Source: Myxococcota bacterium (GTDB taxonomy: Bacteria; Myxococcota; Kuafuiibacteriia; Kuafuiibacteriales; Kuafuiibacteriaceae). From it: 35,179 nt of DNA. This document shows positions 7,991-16,271 of the stretch, one piece after another (positions within the stretch are counted from its first letter, which is position 1; each line of letters begins with the position of its first letter). The notes under the pieces were generated by a model that did no database searches, was not told where the DNA came from, and worked only from the letters and a program-made list of their open reading frames with translations. Location of the stretch: NCBI GenBank assembly GCA_028289325.1, contig JANQQN010000363.1, positions 1 to 35,179 of the forward strand. Direction: 5' to 3'. The position numbers and the translations under genes are program-made.

Positions 7991-9172
7991 GTGTTTGATT
8001 CCCTGGAGCTACTTCCCCCCGACGCCATCATTGGCCTGATCGCCGAGTACAAGAACGACGGCCGAGATCCCAAGGTCGACCTGGGGATCGGCGTCTATCG
8101 CGATGCGACCGGCGCCACCCCCGTGCTCCGTTCGGTGAAGACGGCGGAAAAGCGTTTGCTCGAAACGCAGGATTCCAAGGCCTACCTGGGCTCGGCAGGG
8201 TCGGCCGACTTCAACGCGGCGATGCGCGACCTCGCCTTCGCAAACTCAACGGACAAGGATCGGGTCGCGGTCATTCAGACCCCCGGCGGCTCGGGATCGC
8301 TGCGGGTCGCAGCGGGGGTCATCCTCCGGACCAAACGCGTTCCCAAAATCTGGGTCAGCACGCCGACATGGGCCAACCATCGACCGCTGCTGGGCGGCGC
8401 CGGCCTGACCTTGGAGAACTATCCGTACTACGATCCGAAGACTCGAGGCCTCGACTTCGACGCCATGGTGAGCGCGTTGAAGTCGGCCCCCGAAGGCGAC
8501 ATCGTCCTGCTCCACGCGTGCTGCCACAACCCGACCGGAGTCGATCCCGACCGGGCGCAGTGGCAGACGATCGCCGACGTGGTCGTCGATCGGGGCCTCA
8601 TCCCCTTCGTGGACATGGCCTACCAGGGCTTCGCCGCCGACCTGGATGACGACGCGTTCATCGTTCGGCATCTGGCCGAACGAGTGCCGCAGATGATCGT
8701 GTCCAGCTCTTGCTCGAAGAACTTCGGACTGTACCGAGATCGAGTCGGTGCGCTGATGATCATGGCCAGTGACCCGAAGACCCGAGACGTCGTTCAGTCC
8801 CAAGCCAACAACGTCGTCCGCACGATGTACTCCATGCCGCCCGATCACGGCGCGGCCGTCGTCGCGGAGATCCTGGGTGACGATGAGCTGCGGCAGGGGT
8901 GGCTGCAGGAGCTGACCGAGATGCGGAATCGGCTCCAGGACATGCGGCGCCTGCTTCACCGGGCGGTCAGCGACGCGGCCTCCGGGCACGACTTCGATCA
9001 TCTCGTTCGAGCCAAGGGGATGTTCAGCTTCCTCGGCCTGTCCCCCGAACAAGTGCGCCGGGTGAAGGCGGATCACGCCGTTTACATGATCAACTCGAGT
9101 CGAATCAATCTCGCGGGCATCACGCCGGCCAACGTCGAGCACGTCGCGCGAGCGATCGCCGCCGTTCTCTGA
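7991..9172 (+). CDS. Class I aspartate/aromatic aminotransferase (PLP)
   Basis: 393 residues from GTG 7991. The ribosome binding site GAGGAG ends 8 nt before the GTG and fixes the start, and MFDSLELLPPDAIIGLI matches the AspC/TyrB N-terminus (usual length ~396). Family features: VDLGIGVYRDATGATPVL, TPTWANH, CCHNPTGVDP (cofactor region), DMAYQGF, and the PLP Schiff-base Lys243 in SCSKNFGLY. RINLAG near the end carries the substrate carboxylate-binding Arg. Family knowledge: reversible transfer of the amino group between aspartate or aromatic amino acids and 2-oxoglutarate in the cytoplasm. Sequence alone does not separate AspC from TyrB specificity. It is downstream of the HExxH lipoprotein by 44 bp, so it may be cotranscribed, but its own strong ribosome binding site is the clearest control seen. 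Confidence 0.9.
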   Translation: MFDSLELLPPDAIIGLIAEYKNDGRDPKVDLGIGVYRDATGATPVLRSVKTAEKRLLETQDSKAYLGSAGSADFNAAMRDLAFANSTDKDRVAVIQTPGGSGSLRVAAGVILRTKRVPKIWVSTPTWANHRPLLGGAGLTLENYPYYDPKTRGLDFDAMVSALKSAPEGDIVLLHACCHNPTGVDPDRAQWQTIADVVVDRGLIPFVDMAYQGFAADLDDDAFIVRHLAERVPQMIVSSSCSKNFGLYRDRVGALMIMASDPKTRDVVQSQANNVVRTMYSMPPDHGAAVVAEILGDDELRQGWLQELTEMRNRLQDMRRLLHRAVSDAASGHDFDHLVRAKGMFSFLGLSPEQVRRVKADHAVYMINSSRINLAGITPANVEHVARAIAAVL

Positions 9173-9628
9173 CCCTCATCGACTCGCACCGTTCGACGAT
9201 CCGCAGGCTTCGACGCGCTGCGCCGCGACACGATGCCTCTTGATGGGGCTGCGCCGACGCGCGCCCGTCGGAGGTCGCCTGGTCCGAGGGTCGGGCACGG
9301 CCATGGCGCCGGCGGCTTGAGTGACCTTCACGCGCCGAGTGTGACGAAGTCTCTCGCGGATCATCACGCGACTCGTGGTTTCCCGAAGAGTCCCAACATA
9401 AGATCATCTCAAGCCGAGCAACGACCTGTGCCACGCCGTTCACTGGGCCCTCAGCGGAGCAAACGGGTGAGCGAAACCATTCGATGTCCGCGCCATTTTG
9501 GGTGATGTCCAACACCGAGTCTGCTTCTTCACGGGGAGTTTTTGCTGTATGAGAACGAGGCGGTTCCCAATCCGTCACAATTGTTACGAGGGAGACGCCT
9601 GATTCGAGCAATCAGAGGGAGGTTTTAC
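9173..9628 (+). other. 456-bp noncoding leader before the subtilase gene
   Basis: No frame here looks coding. Near the gene, CTGATT and AATCAG (9599-9604 and 9610-9615) can form a 6-bp hairpin that abuts the ribosome binding site AGGGAGG (9616-9622). Further up, GCGGA (9454-9458) pairs with TCCGC (9487-9491) and encloses CGGGTG/CATTCG (9464-9469, 9478-9483, with two G-U pairs). I could not match it to a known riboswitch. It probably holds the promoter and leader of the protease gene. Confidence 0.4.
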
Positions 9629-12600
9629 GTGTTCCGAAAATTAATGGCATTCGCCGCGGCCGGCGTTGTCGCGAGCGGTATTTACGCGTCCGCGACAACG
9701 GCCGGACCGTCGGTGGACCCGGGGCTGCTGAAGTCGGCCAGCCCCAAAAAGAACGTCAAGTGGGTTCGCCCTGTGGGCGCACCGTCGCCGGACGACAACC
9801 AAGAGCACCGCTACATCATCCAGTTCAACGAAGAGCCGCTTCCCCTGTATGAAGGTGGGGTTGCAGGCCTCGCCGCCACCCGGGTGCCGGCCGGCGAGAA
9901 GCTAGATCCAAACTCTACTGCGGCCCGCGCTTACGTCGATTTTCTTAAGCAGCGTCAAGAGGCCATGCTGAGCCGCATCTCCGACAATGTCGGGGGTATT
10001 CAGATTCTACGCCGCCATCAGCACGCCGTGAACGCGGTGACCGTCCGGATGACCGAGGTCATGGCGCGTAAGGTCCGACGCATGGAGGGCGTTCGATTCG
10101 TGGAGCGTGACCGCGCGATGATGCCGTCGACGCCCACCAGCATCGGATTCATCGGCGCGAGCCTGGTCCACACCGGCGACGCGACCGGCGTCCCCTACCA
10201 AGGTGAAGGCGCCGTCGTCGGCATCATCGACTCCGGTATCAACCACGAGCATCCCTCGTTCGCGGCCACCGGCGCCGACGGCTACACCGTCGAGAACCCC
10301 CTCGGCGACGGCAACTATCTCGGCGAGTGCGCGACGATCCCGGGCCTCTGCAATAGCAAGCTGATCGGCGCCTACACCTTCCTCGACAGCCAGGACAGCG
10401 ATCCGCCGGATGAGATTTTGATCCCCGGCGACCCGCCGTCGAGCGACACCGACGGCCACGGTAGCCACGTCGCCTCCACCGCGGCCGGCAACGTGCTGGA
10501 AGGCATCGCTTTGCCCGATGCCGACGGCAACCCGAGCTCGGTCCTCTTCTCGCGGATGTCCGGCGTCGCACCCCACGCCAACATCGTCGCCTACAAGGTC
10601 TGCGCGCCGTCGTGCTTCTTCTCGGACATCGCCGCCGCCGTCGACCAGGCGATCGCGGACGGCGTCGTCGACGCGCTCAACCAGTCGATCGGCTCCCCCG
10701 CCGGCAGCCCGTGGGAGTCGACCACGGCCCAGGCGTTCCTCTCCGCGCGCGCGGCCGGCATCTTCGTGGCCAACTCCGCCGGCAACGCGGGACCGGGCGT
10801 CGGCACCGCGGAGCGGTCAAACAACGCGCCTTGGTCCGCCGGCGTCGCGGCGACGACCCACGATCGCTCGTACCCCCCGAAGACCTTGGGTGACTTCTCC
10901 GGCGGCGATACCGCGCCCCCGGCCGAGATCTCGGGTCGCTCGATCTCGGGCGCCATCACCGGCGAGATCGTCTACGCCGGTGACTTCCCCATTGCCGGCG
11001 GCGGCGACAATGAGACGCAGCCCGAGCAGTGCTTGGTGCCGTTCCCTCCCGGCACGTTCACCGCCAACCAGATCGTGGTTTGTGATCGCGGTACGATCGC
11101 TCGTGTAGCCAAGGGTCAGAACGTTCGCGATGGTGGCGCCGGTGGCTTCATCCTCGCCAACACCGACGGCGGCGCGACCACCGTCAACAACGATCCCCAC
11201 GTCATCCCGTCGATCCATATCGCGGCCGCCGAAGCCACCGCTCTGCGCGCCTGGCTGGCCAGCGGCTCCGGTCACACCGGCACCATCACCGCCGTGACCG
11301 AGCAGATCTCGGATCCCGCGGCCGGCGACAACATGGCCGGCTTCAGCTCCCGAGGCCCGTACACCGGCTTCGAGTTCCTCGCCCCGAACATCGCCGCGCC
11401 CGGCGTCGAAGTTTTCGCCGCCGGCGCAGAGCTGACCCAAGCGCAGGTCGACCTCGCGGCCGAGCTGTACGCCGGTACGCCTTCCGAGAATCCGTCCGTC
11501 CCCGACGAGTTCGGTCAGATCGGCGGCACCTCGATGGCCAGCCCCCACATCGCGGGAACCTCGCTTCTGATCCGTCAGGCCCATCCCGACTGGACGGCGG
11601 CGGAGATCCTGTCTGCGATGATGACCACCGGCACGTACGTCGGGGTCAAGGAAGACGGCACCACGCCTGTTGACCTTCACGACGTCGGTGGCGGCCGCGT
11701 TCAGGTCGACAAGGCCATCAACGCAGGCCTGGTGCTCGACGAGACCGCGAGCAACTTCGAATCGGCCAACCCCGCCGAAGGTGGCGACCCCAAGACCCTG
11801 AACGTCGCCGCGATGGTCAACATCTCTTGCGTCGGGGTGTGCAGCTGGAGCCGAACCGTGCGGGCGACCGTCGACGGAACCTGGACCACCTCCGGTCTCG
11901 ACCCCTGGGTGAGCGTCTCTCCGGCCGAGTTTACGTTGGCCGCGGGCGAGACCCAGACCGTCGAGATCACCGCCGAGGTCTCCGGGCAGCCGAACGGCGA
12001 GTGGGCGTTCAGCCGCGCCCTGATCACCCCCGCCGACGAGAGCATCCCGACCACCCACATGGCGGTCGCGGTTCTGCCCGCGTCGGGCTCGCTGCCCAGC
12101 GCGGTCAACCTCGTGGCCACCCGAGACGCGGGTTCGCAGCTGTTCACCGACCTGACCGCGCTGAGCCTCGATGGCTTCAACGTGCGGATCTACGAGCCGG
12201 CCAAGGTCGAGGGCCAGGAGTTCGCCCTGCCTGGGGATAGCGACAACTCGTCGGCGTTCGATGACCTGACCGACGGCGTCACCTTCATCACCCAGGACGT
12301 GGGGCCGGACGCGCAGCGCGCGCTGTTCCAGGTTCTGACTTCCGAGTCGCCGGACCTCGATCTCTTCGTAGGTGTGGTGGTCGACCCGGGAACCCCGGTG
12401 CAGGAAGACTTCCTGGTCTGCGTTTCCGCGACCGCGACCGCTATCGAGTCCTGCGACCTCGACGCGGCGTTCCTCAACACCCTTCGTAGCGTGTTCGGCG
12501 AGAACCTGACCTTCTACGCGGTCATCCAGAACTGGGCGCCCAGCGCCCCGGATGCGGTGGACGCCTTTACGTTCGCGTCGACGGTGGTCGGCGGGGCTGA

Positions 12601-14182
12601 TGCCCAAAACATCGTGGCCCAGGGCCCGACCGGCGCCTTGCCGCCGCTCACCCCGTTCGACGTCCGGTTCTTCTGGAACTTCCCCGCCGAGCCCGGCGAC
12701 CTCTACATCAGCGCCACCGAGTGGTACGCGGATTCGGGTCGCACCCAGCTCCTGGGAACGGCGCCGCTGCAGTTTGCTCGCGGCGAAGACGACATCGCGA
12801 TCTCGGCCAGCACCACGGAGGCGAAGGTGGGCGACACCATCGATTTCGCGGTGACCATCTCGCCGAACTTCACGCCCAGCGACCGGACGTACACCATCGC
12901 GGTGCCGATCCCCGACGGGCTGGAGGTCGATCCCGATTCGATCAGCAACGGCGGCTTCAGCCTCGGCAACGTGGTCTTCTGGCCCGCGGTCACTCAGGCG
13001 ACCCTCGTCGGCCAGTTCGGCGAGTACTTGACCAGCACCAACGCCGACAACCCGGCCTGCGACATGCCGTTCGGCGGGGGCTACATCGACCTCGCCGGCT
13101 TCGGCATCCTGCCCCAGGCCGACCTCACCGGCGATACGTTCACGGCCACGTTCTTCAGCACCCAGAACCCCGTCGAGTTCTACGGCGCGCCGAAGAGCGG
13201 CCTGACGGTCACCGACGATGGCTTCGCCTTCTTCGAGTCGAGCCCCGGCTTCCTGCCGTTCATTCCGTTGCCGATCCCGGATCCGACCGAGCCCAACGAC
13301 ATGCTGGCGCCGTTCTGGGCGGACTGGTTCATCAACTTCAACGACGGCAGCGATGGAAATCGCATCCGTGGCATCTCGGCGGCGACGGCGGGGCTGGACA
13401 TCTCGATCATCGAGTGGGACGGCGTCGAGCTGTGGCCGGGCGCGGGCGGCAACCCGATCTCGGGTGACTTCGAGCTGCTGATGTACAGCACCCCAGCGCC
13501 GGATCGCCCCGAGTTCCTGTTCGCGTACAACAACCTGGACGCCGAAACCAACGCGGCCATCGAGGCGGCGCTCGGTCCGATTCGAACCGGCGTGGAGAGC
13601 ATCGACGGTTCCGTGGGCACGGAGTACACGGGCGAGCACACCGATGGGCTCATCGTTTGCTTCGACTACGTCGCGCCGGTGTCGAACCCGATCCCGCTGA
13701 CCTTCTCGGCCAAGGTGAAGGACATCGCGCACGGCACGACCATCGAGGTGGCCGAGTTCAACACCGTCGACGACCCCGGCGCGGCCGAGGAGTCGAGCAG
13801 CGTGGAGATCTCGGTGGAGCGCCTGCCCTACGAGTTCCAGGGCTTCCTGGGCCTCGAGGACGGGGACATCATCAACCTCCGGAGCCTGCTGACCCGCTGG
13901 TTCGGGGTTGATGTGAAGTTCCGCCTCCTGGATCCGGTGACCGGGGCTCGGGTGAGCACTGCAGAAGCGTTCGTGACCGTGACCGACGCGAACGGCCACG
14001 TCGTCCGCGAAGGCCAAGCCAAGTACCGGTCCTGGCGCGGTATCTACAGGTACAACTTCCGTACGCAGGGCCTGAAGAAGGGTCTGTACACCATCACGGC
14101 CAGCTTCGACGACGGCACGTCGCGTAGCATCCAAGTCGAGATGGTCAAGCGCCGCCGGCCTTGGTGGTGGTTGTTCTGGTAG
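9629..14182 (+). CDS. Giant secreted subtilisin-family (S8) serine protease
   Basis: 1517 residues from GTG 9629, chosen for AGGGAGG 6 nt upstream and the signal peptide that follows (FRKLMAFAAAGVVASGIYASATTA). Order: signal (1-28); I9-type propeptide (about 61-164, HRYIIQF to VRFVERDR); S8 catalytic domain with Asp201 (GIIDSGIN), His277 (DGHGSH) and Ser635 (GGTSMASPH); and a protease-associated insert (about 450-555, IVVCDRGTIARVAKGQNV). About 850 residues follow: beta-rich Fn3-like regions, a segment beginning DIAISASTTEAKVGDTIDF that resembles DUF11/CARDB-type repeats, and a C-terminal FQGFL/VKFRL/YNFRTQGLKKGLYTI module that weakly recalls PxKF domains. The chain ends KRRRPWWWLFW. Family knowledge: broad endopeptidase, matured by propeptide removal, probably extracellular. 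The oxyanion Asn region NSAGNAGPG is present, so it should be active. A 12-bp hairpin follows the stop. Confidence 0.93.
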   Translation: MFRKLMAFAAAGVVASGIYASATTAGPSVDPGLLKSASPKKNVKWVRPVGAPSPDDNQEHRYIIQFNEEPLPLYEGGVAGLAATRVPAGEKLDPNSTAARAYVDFLKQRQEAMLSRISDNVGGIQILRRHQHAVNAVTVRMTEVMARKVRRMEGVRFVERDRAMMPSTPTSIGFIGASLVHTGDATGVPYQGEGAVVGIIDSGINHEHPSFAATGADGYTVENPLGDGNYLGECATIPGLCNSKLIGAYTFLDSQDSDPPDEILIPGDPPSSDTDGHGSHVASTAAGNVLEGIALPDADGNPSSVLFSRMSGVAPHANIVAYKVCAPSCFFSDIAAAVDQAIADGVVDALNQSIGSPAGSPWESTTAQAFLSARAAGIFVANSAGNAGPGVGTAERSNNAPWSAGVAATTHDRSYPPKTLGDFSGGDTAPPAEISGRSISGAITGEIVYAGDFPIAGGGDNETQPEQCLVPFPPGTFTANQIVVCDRGTIARVAKGQNVRDGGAGGFILANTDGGATTVNNDPHVIPSIHIAAAEATALRAWLASGSGHTGTITAVTEQISDPAAGDNMAGFSSRGPYTGFEFLAPNIAAPGVEVFAAGAELTQAQVDLAAELYAGTPSENPSVPDEFGQIGGTSMASPHIAGTSLLIRQAHPDWTAAEILSAMMTTGTYVGVKEDGTTPVDLHDVGGGRVQVDKAINAGLVLDETASNFESANPAEGGDPKTLNVAAMVNISCVGVCSWSRTVRATVDGTWTTSGLDPWVSVSPAEFTLAAGETQTVEITAEVSGQPNGEWAFSRALITPADESIPTTHMAVAVLPASGSLPSAVNLVATRDAGSQLFTDLTALSLDGFNVRIYEPAKVEGQEFALPGDSDNSSAFDDLTDGVTFITQDVGPDAQRALFQVLTSESPDLDLFVGVVVDPGTPVQEDFLVCVSATATAIESCDLDAAFLNTLRSVFGENLTFYAVIQNWAPSAPDAVDAFTFASTVVGGADAQNIVAQGPTGALPPLTPFDVRFFWNFPAEPGDLYISATEWYADSGRTQLLGTAPLQFARGEDDIAISASTTEAKVGDTIDFAVTISPNFTPSDRTYTIAVPIPDGLEVDPDSISNGGFSLGNVVFWPAVTQATLVGQFGEYLTSTNADNPACDMPFGGGYIDLAGFGILPQADLTGDTFTATFFSTQNPVEFYGAPKSGLTVTDDGFAFFESSPGFLPFIPLPIPDPTEPNDMLAPFWADWFINFNDGSDGNRIRGISAATAGLDISIIEWDGVELWPGAGGNPISGDFELLMYSTPAPDRPEFLFAYNNLDAETNAAIEAALGPIRTGVESIDGSVGTEYTGEHTDGLIVCFDYVAPVSNPIPLTFSAKVKDIAHGTTIEVAEFNTVDDPGAAEESSSVEISVERLPYEFQGFLGLEDGDIINLRSLLTRWFGVDVKFRLLDPVTGARVSTAEAFVTVTDANGHVVREGQAKYRSWRGIYRYNFRTQGLKKGLYTITASFDDGTSRSIQVEMVKRRRPWWWLFW

Positions 14183-14202
14183 GTCTCCGCTAACCCTCCC
14201 AT

Positions 14203-14232
14203 GAGTCCCGGCGCATCGTCGCGCCGGGACTC
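14203..14232 (+). terminator. Strong hairpin after the subtilase gene
   Basis: GAGTCCCGGCGC (14203-14214) and GCGCCGGGACTC (14221-14232) form a perfect 12-bp stem with a 6-nt loop, 20 nt after the protease stop. No T run follows on either strand, so it may act as a weak terminator, a 3'-end stabiliser or a bidirectional block facing the leftward gene at 14292. Confidence 0.6.
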
Positions 14233-14291
14233 GTCCTTCGCCTTCCTCCCTCGCCCCCAGTCCTGAAGCTCGCGGCCCCGCGGCGCGTGGG

Positions 14292-14747
14292 CTATGTCGG
14301 ATCGTTGGGATCGTGCCCCGACGTTTTGGGCGCCGGGCTTTCCGGCTGACCGGGCGCCTCGCACATGAACGGCGGTCCGCGGCGGCCGCTGTGGTAGTTG
14401 TACGTCTCGCCGTCGACCGACAGCCGGATCAACGCCCCCGGCGTGATCACCATCGGATAGGCGCGGTCCGGATACGGGCACCCCATCGCCGCCGACCGCC
14501 ACGAGACGTACTCGGCGCTAACCACGGTGATACCAGCATCACTTTGGCGCTTGAGGCGCTTTTGCAGGTCGGCTTTAGCCAGCTCGACGAGATCGGACAG
14601 TTTCGATGTCTTCATCTTTGGCCTCCTGGTGGTGGGCGGAGCCGACGCCGCTTGCGCCGTCTTGGTGTCTTTCACGGTCGCGGAAGGCGGGCATGCGGTC
14701 GCCATCACGAACAACACCCCCCCTGAGCCCCAGTACGCCCGCTTCAT
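14292..14747 (-). CDS. Small exported lipoprotein, unnamed family
   Basis: 151 residues from ATG 14745-14747. An ATG 11 codons upstream (14780) is the alternative; neither has a clear ribosome binding site, and the shorter form gives a conventional signal (MKRAYWGSGGVLFVMATAC). After a low-complexity linker comes a charged helix (LSDLVELAKADLQKRL), then a compact domain: ITVVSAEYVSWRSAAMGCPYPD, then YPMVITPGALIRL and DGETYNYHSG. This resembles short periplasmic domains of the form V-x-A-E-x-V-x-W...LGCP...Y...PG-x-I, known from cyanobacterial and myxobacterial hypothetical proteins; their function is not established. The C-terminus is Pro-rich. The gene lies between the subtilase and the Kunitz/Kazal inhibitor, antisense to both and divergent from the inhibitor. 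Confidence 0.75.
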   Translation of the reverse strand: MKRAYWGSGGVLFVMATACPPSATVKDTKTAQAASAPPTTRRPKMKTSKLSDLVELAKADLQKRLKRQSDAGITVVSAEYVSWRSAAMGCPYPDRAYPMVITPGALIRLSVDGETYNYHSGRRGPPFMCEAPGQPESPAPKTSGHDPNDPT

Positions 14748-14915
14748 GATGGAAGCGACCGTTCGGTCGTATACGCGCATAGGTAGACGCTACGTCGCGG
14801 CCACGACGAACTCAACCGTCGATAGCCAAGGCGCAATTTAAGTTGCACACGTCACACGGCGCCATGGCACGCGGGCCTCGACGAGGTCTTCGACCTTGGG
14901 TATCATCGTGGGATT

Positions 14916-16145
14916 ATGCCGTGCATCCGTTCAGGGCTCATCGTCGCCCTTACCGCGGTCGTGCCCATCGGCTGCAATGACCCGGCCATCGCCACGCTGG
15001 AGACGAGCTTCGTCTGTCGCCTGCCCACCGATATCGGACCTTGCGACGCGGACATCCCGCGCTGGACGTACGACGCGGTATCCGGCCGATGCGTGTCATT
15101 CACCTATGGCGGATGCGGGGGCAACGCGAACAACTTCGAGTCGTCGGACGCCTGCGTTGACGCCTGCGGCGGCACGCCCCCGCCCAGCCTGTGTGGCGGG
15201 CCCGACGGATTGCCCTGCGGCAACGACGAATACTGTGACTCGCCCGATCCTGCGTGCGGAGACCCTGAACAAGCCGGTGTCTGCCGCCCCCGACCCGAGA
15301 GCTGCGACGAGGCGACGCCCAATCCGGTGTGCGGCTGCGACGGACGCACCTATGACACGCCGTGTGATGCCCATCAACAGGGCATCGAGATCGACCGAGA
15401 AGGCGCGTGCGCCGGCCCACCGCCAACGGCCTGCACCAACCCGGCGGACGCCGCGTGCGGGCCCTTGGAGTTTTGTGAGTTCGACGGCGAACAGTGCGGC
15501 GCCGACGGTAACGGCGGTTTTTGCCAGCCTCGCCCCGAGGCCTGCACCGACGTCTTCGATCCGGTCTGCGGCTGCGATGGACGAACCTATAGTAACCAGT
15601 GTTACGCACAGTCGGCAGGCGTCGATATTCGCTTCGTCGGCACCTGCGACAGCGACAATGGCACCAGCGTCGATGTCTGTACCGACGCCGATCGATCGAC
15701 CCTCATCCAAGGCGCCAGCAAGACCTTCAGCTTCTGCACCCACGACTGCCGGTTCGAGCTCTCGGTCCTCGCTTCGCCGTCGTCGACTTCAGGTGAGTGC
15801 GACGTCGCTCAGCTCGAGATCTGCAACAACGTCCCGAATCCTGCCTGCAGTATCATCGTCGCTCGGCTCTCCTCCGCCGGTCACGAACGCCTGCGGGCCC
15901 TCGCCCACGACCTGGAGGGCGCTTCCCTCAAGCCGCCATTTGCCTGCCCGGACTGCGCCGACGGCGGGTCGGCCACCCTCGATGTCGTGCGCGACGGCGC
16001 ATCGGTGAAAATGCTCTATCCGTTCTTTGCACCGCCCGCCCCGCTCGAGACGGCCCATGAGTTCGTCCAGTCGTTGATCGAAGACGTCCGCGCGTGCCGC
16101 ACCACGACCTGGGTGACGGCGGACAGCGCCTGTGAGGCCCGATGA
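14916..16145 (+). CDS. Kunitz-Kazal-Kazal protease-inhibitor lipoprotein
   Basis: 409 residues. The signal ends at VVPIGC (Cys20), a probable lipidation site. Residues 34-84 are a Kunitz/BPTI domain: cysteines 34, 43, 59, 67, 80 and 84 have spacings 9-16-8-13-4, identical to BPTI, with GPC, FTYGGCGGNANNF and a final DAC. Two Cys-rich repeats follow (about 93-165 and 173-244), each ending in a Kazal-type domain with PVCGCDGRTY (cysteines 130, 139, 141, 150, 165 and 210, 218, 220, 229, 244). The last ~160 residues, with several Cys, are unassigned. Family knowledge: both folds present a loop that blocks serine proteases in a substrate-like way, with specificity set by P1. By alignment P1 is Asp44 (Kunitz), probably Glu132 (first Kazal, one residue longer in the loop) and Asp212 (second Kazal). 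Kunitz domains are rare in bacteria. Likely anchored at the cell surface or in the periplasm. Confidence 0.88.
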   Translation: MPCIRSGLIVALTAVVPIGCNDPAIATLETSFVCRLPTDIGPCDADIPRWTYDAVSGRCVSFTYGGCGGNANNFESSDACVDACGGTPPPSLCGGPDGLPCGNDEYCDSPDPACGDPEQAGVCRPRPESCDEATPNPVCGCDGRTYDTPCDAHQQGIEIDREGACAGPPPTACTNPADAACGPLEFCEFDGEQCGADGNGGFCQPRPEACTDVFDPVCGCDGRTYSNQCYAQSAGVDIRFVGTCDSDNGTSVDVCTDADRSTLIQGASKTFSFCTHDCRFELSVLASPSSTSGECDVAQLEICNNVPNPACSIIVARLSSAGHERLRALAHDLEGASLKPPFACPDCADGGSATLDVVRDGASVKMLYPFFAPPAPLETAHEFVQSLIEDVRACRTTTWVTADSACEAR

Positions 16146-16202
16146 CCCCCCTGAGCGCTCCGCTCGCGGTTGCGCCTCGGCGTCACGCGGGCCATGAATA
16201 AA

Positions 16203-16222
16203 CGGACGGTCTCAACCGTCCG
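16203..16222 (+). terminator. 8-bp hairpin between inhibitor and chalcone-isomerase-like genes
   Basis: CGGACGGT (16203-16210) and ACCGTCCG (16215-16222) form a perfect stem with a CTCA loop, 58 nt after the inhibitor stop and 50 nt before the next start. There is no T run, so it could be a terminator or part of the next gene's leader. Confidence 0.4.
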
Positions 16223-16271
16223 ATGGCGAGGACTCGAGCTCTCCGGCTCGACCAGGAGGAGTATTCCGATC

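Noticed and set aside
10817-14134. 1105-residue open frame on the minus strand across the subtilase gene
   Set aside because: Typical shadow frame in high-GC DNA: Arg/Val/Gly/Asp-rich, no family motif, opposite to a gene with clear catalytic residues.
14874-14890. TGGCACG upstream of the Kunitz/Kazal gene as a sigma-54 promoter
   Set aside because: The -24 half is perfect, but no GC occurs at the required -12 position, so it fails the most conserved spacing.
14783-14915. tRNA or small RNA between the two divergent lipoprotein genes
   Set aside because: No cloverleaf, T-loop or terminator pattern can be drawn; it looks like ordinary promoter space.
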